Assembly (NCBI GenBank): GCA_001017865.1
Contig: LATQ01000001.1
Location: 641,965 to 657,103 of the forward strand
Direction: 5' to 3'
DNA: 15,139 nucleotides
Origin: Rhodococcus sp. IITR03
GTDB lineage: Bacteria; Actinomycetota; Actinomycetes; Mycobacteriales; Mycobacteriaceae
Under the pieces are notes generated by a model that worked only from the letters and a program-made list of their open reading frames with translations, ran no database searches and was not told the origin of the DNA. A program made the translations under genes and the position numbers. How positions within the stretch are numbered: position 1 is the stretch's first letter; every line of letters begins with the position of its first letter. Shown here one piece after another: positions 1-7,412 of this stretch.

Positions 1-318
1 ACGATGGGGTTCCCGACCGCGACGAGCCGGCATCCCTGCGCGCGCCGCGGCGTCGGCGGCCGTCGCGCGGGAGCGGCGCAGCTGTTCGCGTAGATCCTGC
101 GGGTGTGTACATACCGCAGTGGCGGTCTCGACCTGACACGGGGAGAGCTCGACCTCGAGCTCGATGCCGAGTGCGCGCCCGGCCTCGATCACGTCGAGAC
201 TGCGCAGGAGGGGACGACCGGTACGGGGATCGACCAGGACGAATTCTTCTTCGACGCCGATCGTGGCCGCCACCCCGCCGCGCACAGGAGAGGTGTCGAT
301 CGGTCCTGTGGCGGCCAT
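1..318 (-). CDS. Glutamate-cysteine ligase type 2 / carboxylate-amine ligase (GCS2 family), N-terminal part, frame break
   Basis: ATP-dependent ligase family that joins glutamate, or another carboxylate, to cysteine or an amine in the cytosol. The start ATG at 318 follows a GGGGAGA ribosome site. The protein opens with the family hallmark [14 protein letters not shown] at about residues 21-34, followed by [15 protein letters not shown] and the helix [19 protein letters not shown]. At about position 34-36 the frame breaks: the expected continuation [11 protein letters not shown] lies in another frame, reached by removing one base or adding two in the CCC run. The gene leaves the window at position 1, so the catalytic core is not seen and the natural amine substrate cannot be told. 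It lies downstream of the LapA-domain gene on the same strand, 79 bases away. Family call is firm; exact substrate is not. Confidence 0.85.
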   Translation of the reverse strand, partial: MAATGPIDTSPVRGGVAATIGVEEEFVLVDPRTGRPLLRSLDVIEAGRALGIELEVELSPCQVETATAVCTHPQDLREQLRRSRATAADAAARAGMPARRGREPHR

Positions 319-397
319 GGCGTTCTCCCCACTCGAGGTCTTTCACTCTACGAAGGAAGAGCGGCCGGCGTGGGTGTACTGCAGCCGGGGATCTGAC

Positions 398-806
398 TTA
401 CCGGACGGTACGTGCGCGTTGCCGGTTGGCAGCGTGGCGGAGCTGCAAGATTCGCAGACCGCCGGCGAGTCCGACGATCACTGCTCCAGCGATCGCAGCG
501 AACAGCAATGCCACCCCCAGCGGCAATGAGAAGTCCCACGCGAACAATTCGAGGGTGACGCTGTCCAGGTTCTGCAGGATGAACACCAACAGCAACAGCA
601 GGATCAACATACCGACGATCAGAGCGGTCCACAACGCCCCGGTACGGGTGCCCTGATGCCTTTCCCACGGGCGACGTCGGGATGCAGCCTGCTGGAAGCG
701 TCCGGATCCGGTGTCACGCCGGATGGGGGGACCGGAGTATCGCTACGCCGCGCGGACGGAGAGAAGTCGGGGTTCGAATCACCGGGGCCCTCGAGCTGGT
801 CGTCAT
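398..806 (-). CDS. LapA-domain (DUF1049) small membrane protein, with two frame breaks near the N-terminus
   Basis: The C-terminal 80 or so residues are clear: WTALIVGMLILLLLLVFILQ is one membrane helix, then NLDSVTLELFAWDFSLPLGV, then a second helix and a basic end (RILQLRHAANRQRAR). This is the LapA/DUF1049 pattern of two helices around a short loop, placing it in the inner membrane. Only a TTG start lies in the frame of the helices, but the conserved-looking lead QQAASRRRPWERHQGTRTGA continues upstream without a start. Restoring one base near 696-699 joins it to a Pro/Asp/Ser-rich N-terminus (SNPDFSPSARRSDTP). Restoring a second base near 800 joins that to ATG at 806, giving about 136 residues. 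The extended start is inference. The membrane part is certain; its role in Gram-positive cells is unknown. Confidence 0.72.
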
Positions 807-909
807 GCTCGATGGAGTACCCCGACCCTGTTCCGGTTATCCCACCCGGACCGCACCGCCTACAGGTCCAGCATGGAATCGGCGACGCGGATGGTCGGAG
901 GAACCGGTC

Positions 910-933
910 CGACGCCCGTGAGGCCGGGCGTCG
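910..933 (-). terminator. Perfect 9-bp hairpin behind the ABC permease gene
   Basis: cgacgcccg (910-918) and cgggcgtcg (925-933) are exact reverse complements around the loop tgaggc. The hairpin begins about 32 bases after the permease stop at 966 and has no T-tail, like many actinobacterial intrinsic terminators. It probably ends the ABC transporter transcript before the LapA gene. Confidence 0.6.
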
Positions 934-965
934 ACGAACTTCGTCCCTGAACACAAGCACCGGAC

Positions 966-1858
966 TCAGTTCACATCCCGGCTCCGCACCAGAATCCCCG
1001 TAGTCACCACCGCGACGAGGATGTAGGCCGTCACGGTGATGAGCGCCCTCGGTCCCGAGATCACATCCACCACCCCGGGTGTGCCCTCCCCTCCCCCGGT
1101 CACCGCGCGACGAGCGATCCGGCTGCGGTTCCTGGCAGGAAGGCCGTCACGTCCTGGACGAGCTGCAACGCGGAGCCGACTCCTCGCAGCAGATTCTCGA
1201 CGACGAGCGTCCACACCAGACCCAGGCCGACCGACAGCGCCGCACTGCGGGCGTAGGTGCCGAGCGCGAAGCCGATCGTTCCCCACATCATGAACACGAG
1301 GTACGCCGTACCTGCGGAGCGAAGAAGTGCGCCAGCCGTCGGCATCGTGAGCGGTTGTGATTCGATCGCGGCGAGCGAGACGGACACGATCGTGCACAGC
1401 ACAGCGGTGACGACCACCATCGCGGCAACGATCACCGCAGTAGCGAGCAGGGCGCCGATCGTAGGGCGCAGACGGCCATGGGTTAACACGGTTTTCCACG
1501 TCCCCCAGCTGTACCCGTTCCCGGCGATGAGAGCACCCAGGACGAGCACGAGCGCGCCACCGAACAACGGTGTGCCCTGGACCAGCACGTCGGGGATCGA
1601 CTCGGGCAGGACGCTCTGCAGCAACGCTTCGGTCGGCTCTCCTTCCGTGGAGAACCCGGCAGTTCCGGTCGTGTAGGAGACGTACGGGAACACGTAGCCG
1701 AAAACCATCGCGAGCAGGAACCACGTGCCGGCGGTCGCCCACATCGCCGGCCACGAACGCAACCGGTACAGCTCGGCACGCAGGCTCCGACCAACGGTGT
1801 TGTGCCGTACGGCAAGTGAGGCTGAATCGGAGTGCGAACGGAGTGTCGAGGCGGACAT
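966..1858 (-). CDS. ABC-2 type transporter permease, one frame break
   Basis: Membrane subunit of an ABC exporter, paired with the ATPase that ends two bases upstream. It starts at ATG 1858 with a soluble lead, SLRAELYRLRSWPAMW, typical of ABC-2 permeases. About six hydrophobic stretches follow, including WFLLAMVFGYVFPYV, GALVLVLGALIAG, ALLATAVIVAAMVVV and YLVFMMWGTIGFALG. The frame ends early at 1100. Adding one base in the gcgcgg stretch near 1104-1106 gives SLVAAVTGGGEGTP and leads into the last helix, LITVTAYILVAVVTTGILV, stopping at 966. The corrected length is 297 residues. The transcript is the second gene of the ABC pair and ends at the hairpin 910-933. The cargo is unknown; divergent two-component genes suggest a stress- or drug-induced exporter. 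Confidence 0.82.
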
Positions 1859-1859
1859 G

Positions 1860-2828
1860 TCACGCCCCCTTCGTGGGTGTGGAACCAGTGGTCATTTCGA
1901 AGAACACGTCCTCGAGGGTGCGTTCCGCCGGGCCGATAGACGACACATCCACCCCGTCGGCGACGAGCGTGCGGACGACCTCGGGGGCGCGATCGGGCGG
2001 CAGATCCAGCAGCACCGAGTCCCCGTCGATCTCGAACCCGTTCTCGCCGGCGAGATCCGACGCAAGCGAGACCACCCGATGCACGGGCGTGCCGCGAACC
2101 TTCAGCACCGCGTCGCCGAGCAGGGTGGAGACGGTCGATTCGCGTACCAGGCGCCCGTTCGCGATCACACCGACGCGGTCGCAGATCTCCTGGACCTCGC
2201 CGAGCAGGTGGCTCGACAGAATCACCGTGTGCCCGGACCGCGCGAGTTCGACGATGAGGGCACGCATGTCGGCCATGCCGCTCGGGTCGAGTCCGTTGGT
2301 TGGTTCGTCGAGCACGATCAGCTCCGGGTCACCGAGCAGGGCCGCGGCAACTCCAAGACGCTGCTTCATCCCCAGCGAGTACGACTTGTACGCGTCACCG
2401 CCACGGTCGACGAGGCCGACCCGAGCCAGCACCTTCTCGACGGATCGGTCGCTCAGCCCGCGGTGGCGTGCGAGGGTGCGGAGGTTCGCGCGTCCCGACA
2501 GGTACGGGAAGAAACCGGGTCCTTCGATGAGTGCGCCCGTGGACGCTGATGCTTCGCGGGATCCGGCCGGCCTGCCGAGGACGCGGACGGTTCCGGAGGT
2601 CGGGCGGATCAGGCCGAGGATCATGCGGAGCGTCGTGGTCTTCCCCGCACCGTTGGGGCCGAGGAATCCGTAGATCTCGCCGCGTCGGACGGTCATGTCG
2701 ACGGCATCGACGGCGGCGCGATCGCCGTAGCGTTTGGTCAGGGCCGAGGTCTCCACGACGATATCGGTCCCGGTGGAGTGCCTCCGCCCGGGTGGGTCGG
2801 TGGTGGTGATGCGGGTGTCTTCGGTCAT
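1860..2828 (-). CDS. ABC transporter ATP-binding protein (ABC-2 exporter, drug-type)
   Basis: Intact 322-residue ATPase that powers the neighbouring permease. All motifs are present: Walker A GPNGAGKT at residues 57-64, Q-loop region near 100, signature SLGMKQ at 151-156, Walker B LIVLDE at 170-175, and the switch His in SSHLL near 207. A C-terminal extension (residues about 230-322, ending ERTLEDVFFEMT) is the usual regulatory tail of drug- and bacteriocin-type ATPases. The stop is separated by one base from the permease ATG, so the two are translationally coupled. The first 20 or so residues are not conserved in type, and GGAG sits only one base before the ATG at 2828, so a later start such as the GTG before ETSALTKRYG is possible. 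Divergent from the histidine kinase gene. Confidence 0.93.
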   Translation of the reverse strand: MTEDTRITTTDPPGRRHSTGTDIVVETSALTKRYGDRAAVDAVDMTVRRGEIYGFLGPNGAGKTTTLRMILGLIRPTSGTVRVLGRPAGSREASASTGALIEGPGFFPYLSGRANLRTLARHRGLSDRSVEKVLARVGLVDRGGDAYKSYSLGMKQRLGVAAALLGDPELIVLDEPTNGLDPSGMADMRALIVELARSGHTVILSSHLLGEVQEICDRVGVIANGRLVRESTVSTLLGDAVLKVRGTPVHRVVSLASDLAGENGFEIDGDSVLLDLPPDRAPEVVRTLVADGVDVSSIGPAERTLEDVFFEMTTGSTPTKGA

Positions 2829-2885
2829 GCTCCAATCGTGGTCCGGGAAGGCGTCAGCGTCGTCCGCCGATGGGCGTGATCGAGC

Positions 2886-2901
2886 TACGCAGAATTGCGT
2901 A
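2886..2901. promoter_or_regulatory. Palindrome TACGCA-N4-TGCGTA in the divergent ABC/two-component promoter region
   Basis: tacgca (2886-2891) and tgcgta (2896-2901) are exact inverted repeats around gaat. The site lies between the ABC ATPase start (2828) and the kinase start (2948). A two-fold symmetric site here fits binding of a dimeric NarL-type regulator such as the response regulator at 4086-4739; that link is inference. Confidence 0.45.
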
Positions 2902-2935
2902 CAGAATGCGCACCGCGTCGATCGACCGGCGCGGC

Positions 2936-2941
2936 TAGCGT
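2936..2941 (+). promoter_or_regulatory. Candidate -10 box TAGCGT for a leaderless kinase transcript
   Basis: TAGCGT fits the actinobacterial TANNNT -10 pattern and ends six bases before the ATG at 2948, so transcription could begin at the start codon. No good -35 box is visible, which would fit a promoter that needs an activator; the palindrome at 2886-2901 would be centred near -54. Confidence 0.3.
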
Positions 2942-2947
2942 CGGAAG

Positions 2948-4089
2948 ATGTGGGAATCGATCACAGCCGTGCGGTCGCCGACCCGGTGATGCTGCGCGTC
3001 GGGTTCGCGGTCACTCTCGCTGCCTGATCACCGTAGCGACGCTCGGGGCGAACAGCATGCGACCGCTGCCCGCCATGATCGGTGCAGGGGTACTCGCAGC
3101 GGCATGCGTCGGGGTCGCGCTGACCGCTACAAGATGGCCCCGAACAGCCTGATCGCAGCTCCTGCACTCGTGGGCGTGTACTTCGCGACGGGCGGCGCCG
3201 ACGGGCCGATCTTCCTCCTACCCGCACTGGCGGCGTTCGGTGCGGCAAGTGTGAGGCCGGTCCGCGAGCTCACTGTCCCGGGCTTCATTGTGGGCGTCAC
3301 GCTGGTCGCCGGGATGACGGCACGGGTCGTCGTCGCCGGATATCCCGCGTGGGTCGCGATGTGGCAGACGCTCGGCACTGCGGCCCTCGCCGTCGCCGCC
3401 GCTGCGGTGGGTTTCTGGCGGTCGGCACGGCGGGACGCGAACGCCGAGCGCGTCCGCCGCGCCGCGACCGAGGAACAACTACGGATCGCCCGCGACCTGC
3501 ACGCGGCGTCGGGCACGGACTTGCAGTGATCGCGATGCAGGCCGGCGTCGCACTGCACGTGCTCGAGCGCGATCCCGGGGCGGTGCGGGACGCACTGGTC
3601 GCGATCCGCGACACGAGTCGCGATGCGCTCGGTGAACTGCGCGCCGAACTCACGACCCTCACCGGCGACACCGCCGCCTGCCGCCCGCAACGCGGTCTCG
3701 CTGACCTGCCGGTCCTCGTCGATCGGATCCGGGCCGCCGGACTCGACGTCGACGTGAAGGTGCCGGCGCGTCAACTGCCCGCCGACGTCGATCACGTCGC
3801 ATATTCGATCGTCGCGGAGGCGATGACCAACGTTCTGCGGCATGCGCAGGCCAATACGGTGATCGTCGAAATCGCGTGTGAAGGGCAGACGGTGACCGTG
3901 CGGGTCGCCGACGATGGGCACGGCCGCGCGACGGACGCATCCACCGGCGGACTCGGACTCCGTGCGATGGAGGATCGCGCGGCAGCCCTCGGCGGAACGC
4001 TCGTCGCCGAGCCCGGACCCGAACGCGGATTCGTCGTGCGGGCGGTGCTCCCCGTCGGTGCGTCCGAGCGTGTGGAGGACTCGCTGTGA
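2948..4089 (+). CDS. Sensor histidine kinase of the NarL-partner type (HisKA_3), four frame breaks
   Basis: Membrane sensor kinase that would phosphorylate the response regulator overlapping its end by GTGA. From ATG 2948 the pieces are MWESITAVRSPTR, then VMLRVGFAVTLAA, then LITVATLGANS and further membrane helices (GVLAAACVGVALTA; ALVGVYFATGG; FIVGVTLVAGMTARVV). The dimerisation/phosphoacceptor segment LRIARDLH is followed by GHGLAVIAMQAG. The ATPase domain has the N-box EAMTNVLRHA, DDGHG and GGLGLRAMEDRAAALGG. Breaks lie near 2985, 3024, 3149 and 3505; two of them are at identical gcctgatc strings where one more C restores frame. Adding four bases gives 381 residues. After the His the sequence reads Ala-Ala rather than the usual acidic residue, which may be a read error. 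No RBS is evident; the message may be leaderless. Confidence 0.82.
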
Positions 4090-4739
4090 CCGTGCGGGTG
4101 GTGCTCGTCGACGATCAGGCACTCGTCCGGGTAGGACTGCGGACGCTGTTCGCCTCCGAACCGGATATCGAGGTCGTCGGTGAGGCGGCCGGCGGAATCG
4201 AGGCACTCGCAGTTGTGGCGCACACGCGCCCCGACGTCGTACTGTGCGACATCCGGATGCCCGCACCGGACGGTCTCGAGGTGCTGCGCCGGATCACCGC
4301 CGACCCTGCTCTACGGGATGTCCGCGTCGTGATGCTCACGACCTTCGAATTGGACGAATACGTCTTCGATGCATTGCACGCCGGTGCAAGCGGATTCCTG
4401 CTCAAGGACGCGGAGCCGACGGCCCTGCTCGATGCCGTGCGCGTCGTCGCCGACGGCGGATCGCTGCTCGCACCGTCGGTCACCCGGCGCGTGATCGAGC
4501 ACTTCGCCCACACGCAGGACACCGCGCAACCGCACCCCCGGATCGGGGAACTCACGGCGCGGGAACGTGAGGTCGTCGCGTGGGTCGCGACGGGGCGCTC
4601 GAACAAGGAGATCGCCGATGAGTTGGTCGTCAGCCCCGACACCGTACGCACGCACGTGTCGCGCGCGATGCTCAAACTCGGCGCTCGCGACCGGGCACAG
4701 CTGGTCGTGTTCGCGATCCGATCGGGCCTGCAGCCGTGA
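4086..4739 (+). CDS. NarL/LuxR-family response regulator
   Basis: Intact 217-residue DNA-binding response regulator, second gene of the two-component pair. The receiver domain carries the acidic pair Asp9-Asp10 (VLVDD), the phosphorylation site Asp55 in LCDIRMP, Thr85-Thr86 in MLTTFE and Lys107 in FLLKDAE. The output domain at about residues 150-210 is a LuxR helix-turn-helix: LTAREREVVAWVATGRSNKE followed by the recognition region SPDTVRTHVSRAMLKL. The GTG start overlaps the kinase stop as GTGA, so both proteins are made together. The likely target is the divergent ABC exporter and its own promoter (palindrome at 2886-2901), an inference from position. Converges with the dehydratase gene, leaving only 24 bases between stops. 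Confidence 0.95.
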   Translation: MTVRVVLVDDQALVRVGLRTLFASEPDIEVVGEAAGGIEALAVVAHTRPDVVLCDIRMPAPDGLEVLRRITADPALRDVRVVMLTTFELDEYVFDALHAGASGFLLKDAEPTALLDAVRVVADGGSLLAPSVTRRVIEHFAHTQDTAQPHPRIGELTAREREVVAWVATGRSNKEIADELVVSPDTVRTHVSRAMLKLGARDRAQLVVFAIRSGLQP

Positions 4740-4763
4740 CGGTGCCGGTTCTCCGAACACCAC

Positions 4764-5740
4764 TCATCTTGCCGGTACGAGGTCGGCAGGATCGGTATTC
4801 GCTCCGCACAGAATGACGCAGACCTTCTCACCGGGCGCTGGGAGATAGTCTCCTGCACCGCGGGCGCCGGCCAGTGCGCCCGCGGCTGCATGCTCGACCG
4901 CCAAGCGGTACTCGTCCCACAGTGATTGCCGTGCCTGCACGATCGCCTGATCGGACACGAGGATCGACCGCACCAGGGCGTGCTGAGCGGTCGCGAGGGC
5001 CATAGCGGACACACGGCGGGCACCCAGCGAGTCCGCCGCGATCGAATCGACGGGGACATCGACAGGACTCCCCGTCTCGAGTGCGACGTTGAGCGCTCGG
5101 CAGTTCTCCGGTTCGACAGCAACGGTCTGCACGCCGTAGTGGTGTGCGACGGCGGCGACCCCGGAGAACAGACCCCCACCACCGACCGCGACCACCACTG
5201 TGTCCAGATCGGGGACTTGGGAAAGGACGTCCGTCATCACCGTTCCGGCACCGGCCGCGATCAGCGGGTGGTCGTAGGCATGGGAAACCAGAGCTCCGCT
5301 GCCTGCCGCGAACTCGCTACAGGCGAATTGTGCCTCGGCGTACTCCACTCCGACGAGTCGCACATCAGCCCGTAACTGCGCAACCGATCCACCTTGATCT
5401 GCGGGGCTGTCTCGGGGAGGAAAACGGTAGCGGGAACTCGGTGTTCCTGCGCTGCCCATGCACACGCCAGTCCCGCATTGCCGCCGGACGCGATCGTGAC
5501 GCCGGCGTCGGGCAGGGATCCCTGTTCACGGTGCGCCCGGATGAAGTTCTGCGCGCCGCGCGCTTTGAACGATCCGGTGTGCTGCATGAACTCCAGTGCG
5601 AAATACAGATCGTAGGAGGCACCTTCGACCTTCGTGTCCATGCCGATACGCGCGACCGTCGCTCGACGGACACTATTATCGATTCGGTCGTCCGCTTCCT
5701 GCACGTCGGCGAAAGTCACCTGATCCACACCGTCTCCCAT
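4764..5740 (-). CDS. PLP-dependent threonine/serine dehydratase, one frame break
   Basis: Fold-type II PLP enzyme expected to deaminate threonine or serine to a 2-oxo acid and ammonia. It starts at ATG 5740 with GAGG four bases before it. The PLP lysine is Lys59 in TGSFKARGA; the substrate loop is ASGGNAG (84-90); the phosphate-binding glycine loop is GGGGL near 187-191; the C-terminal CGANTDP is the usual PLP ring contact. At 5369-5371 the frame breaks between KVDRLRSYG and ADVRLVGVEYAEAQ; one more base in the run (GGGG instead of GGG) joins them and gives 325 residues. There is no ACT regulatory domain, so it is the catabolic rather than the feedback-controlled biosynthetic type. It lies 31 bases behind the LuxR-type regulator on the same strand and is probably co-transcribed. 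Related lyases such as 3-hydroxyaspartate dehydratase cannot be excluded. Confidence 0.85.
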
Positions 5741-5771
5741 CGTGCCTCGACTACCGACTCGCACCCTAGTT

Positions 5772-6765
5772 TCACGGAACATCGAGGTCGATTCCGCTCT
5801 GCAACAGGAGATGGACGAGTTCGGCTCGGCGATGCGTGTCCGTCTTGTCGAAGACGTGCTGGAGATGGCTTCGGACGGTCGGCAGCGTGACCTCGAGTTC
5901 ATCGGCGACGGGCCGGAGACCATCACATCGGAGGACACGAACTGCGACGTCCGCTTCGGTCCTGGTCAGTCCGTAGAGCTGCCGTAGAACGGTGCTGTCG
6001 AGTTTCCGTACGTGGGCCGGATCGATAATCAGGACGAGAGCTCGGCGGCATGTCGTGTCCCACCGTCCCATGTCCGCAGGGAGTGGCACCACGTGAACGA
6101 CGTAGGCACGCCGACCCGAAGGTCTTGGACACACGAAGGAACCACCGGAGGGCGCCTCGGAGGGACCGTCTCCGAGAGCGCAGGCCGCGAGGCCCTGGAG
6201 TCGACGGTCGACAGACGGAACTATGGCACTGATCGATCCCGACGCACCGATAGAGAGCCCATCGCCTGTCGCGAGGAGACGTTCGGCCGCGGAGTTGAGG
6301 TGCAGAACCCGGCGTCGCACTCCGCTCGGCATCACCGAACGGTTGCCCACGTCGGGGTGCCGCAATTCCGAGCCAGTGGCAGATCGCACCATCGGTGAGC
6401 CGCACGAACAGCCCGTCCTCCAGGTCGTTGGGGCGGATCCAGTCGACATGGAATTCCGAGTCCGTATGCGGGAGTATCAACTCCGTGCCTGTCCGGACCA
6501 CTCCGACCGGACCTCCTCGGATGGCCGCCACCACGTGATCGAGCCTGCCGTAGTACTGGTTGTAGGTTCTTCTGGCAGAGGGTTCGACACCGACATTGCA
6601 CACCATCTCGGCTCTGTTCGGGCTCGGCCATGCCAGACCGATACCTCCACCCGTTCCACCGAAGACGTTTACGAGCGCGACGAGCGCTTTGTCCCACCGC
6701 TCTGGGGTCACCGCTGCGGCATAGACAGCCGAAACGACCTCCGAGAACTCGTCGACGGTGACCAT
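5772..6765 (-). CDS. LuxR-type transcriptional regulator, frame break with probable internal loss
   Basis: The N-terminal half from ATG 6765 (MVTVDEFSEVVSAVYAAAV, then PERWDKALVAL) is the helical/PAS-like lead found in a family of actinobacterial LuxR regulators. It runs through HWLGIAAPRRGQPFGDAERS. The C-terminal part in another frame begins RRRVLHLNSAAERLLATG and ends in a helix-turn-helix: LYGLTRTEADVAVRVLRCDG, then VADELEVTLPTVRSHLQHVF. The switch near 6320-6335 needs +1 or minus (3n+2), unlike the single-base losses elsewhere. Relatives normally carry some 50 residues between the GDAERS-type and VLHLNSAAERL-type segments, so a block appears missing. The ligand is unknown. It precedes the dehydratase and is divergent from the secreted protein, so both are plausible targets. 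The gene is less GC-rich than its neighbours. Confidence 0.75.
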
Positions 6766-6840
6766 CGTTCGGCATTTCCGTAGCGGGTACCGCGCAGCGC
6801 ACCCGGCTGTCCTGTCTGACTTCCTGATTATCCGTCCGAT

Positions 6841-6865
6841 CTCATCTGTTCGGATGAGTCTTTTT
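6841..6865 (+). promoter_or_regulatory. Inverted repeat ctcatc-N6-gatgag followed by a T-run, in the divergent regulator/secreted-protein region
   Basis: ctcatc (6841-6846) pairs exactly with gatgag (6853-6858) around tgttcg, and tctttttc follows. Read on the plus strand this resembles a U-tailed terminator or attenuator in the leader of the gene at 6937; read as DNA it could be an operator for the divergent LuxR regulator. A candidate -10 for the regulator, GATAAT on the minus strand, lies beside it at 6827-6832. A second inverted repeat, cgacag/ctgtcg, is at 6869-6874 and 6889-6894. Confidence 0.4.
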
Positions 6866-6936
6866 CTGCGACAGGTGTTCTGCTGAATCTGTCGAACAGG
6901 CAATCGTCCGGTTGGGCGGATTCGGAGCAGAGCATC

Positions 6937-7377
6937 ATGAACATCGACTTCGGACGCCGGGGCACGCGGCTCGTCGCCGCCGCGCTCCTGGGTGGCGCAA
7001 TGACGCTCGTACCGGCCGCATCATCCGCCGTCGCACAGACGACAGGCACGTTGTACGTCTGGATCGACGGTTGGGGAAGCGGCACTGTGACCAGCAATCC
7101 CGGGGGGACCAATTGCCGTCTGGTTTCTCCTCCGGGCTTTCCCTACGAGCACAAGAGCGGCCCGGATCAGGTGTTGTCCGGCTCGTGTCACGCGAATTTT
7201 CCAGTAGGGACGGTCGTCACGGTCACGGCCGCGCCCGATGCGGGCAACTATCTCAACGGACTCGACTGCGGTGGGCCGTTCACACCCGGTAGCTCGTGCC
7301 AAAGGACAGTGACCAGCGGTTACAACGCCGCATGGTCGATGTTCTGTCCGGACGGGGGCCTGTGCTCGGCCGGATGA
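6937..7377 (+). CDS. Small secreted Cys-rich protein with a divergent InlB-like repeat
   Basis: Intact 146-residue protein, start ATG 6937 with GGAG about nine bases upstream. It has a Sec signal peptide: basic FGRRGTR, hydrophobic LVAAALLGGAMTLVPA, and a likely cut after AVA (31-33). The mature part begins with a beta-rich unit (WIDGWGSGTVTSNPGGTNC, then CHANFPVGTVVTVTAAPDAG and CGGPFTPGSSCQRTV). This matches the GxGTVTSxP...C...F..GT.VT.TA.P..G pattern of bacterial divergent InlB-type repeats in secreted and cell-wall proteins. Six Cys at 60, 84, 111, 121, 137 and 143 could make three disulfides. There is no membrane anchor, LPXTG or catalytic motif, so it is probably released. Function unknown. 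It is divergent from the LuxR regulator and sits in DNA of lower G+C. Confidence 0.85.
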   Translation: MNIDFGRRGTRLVAAALLGGAMTLVPAASSAVAQTTGTLYVWIDGWGSGTVTSNPGGTNCRLVSPPGFPYEHKSGPDQVLSGSCHANFPVGTVVTVTAAPDAGNYLNGLDCGGPFTPGSSCQRTVTSGYNAAWSMFCPDGGLCSAG

Positions 7378-7412
7378 CTGGAGATGCGCATACGCTCTCG
7401 GGTGACACGCTC

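Noticed and set aside
365..388. CCGGC...GCCGG inverted repeat behind the LapA-domain gene
   Set aside because: A 14-base loop with five-base arms is expected by chance in GC-rich DNA.
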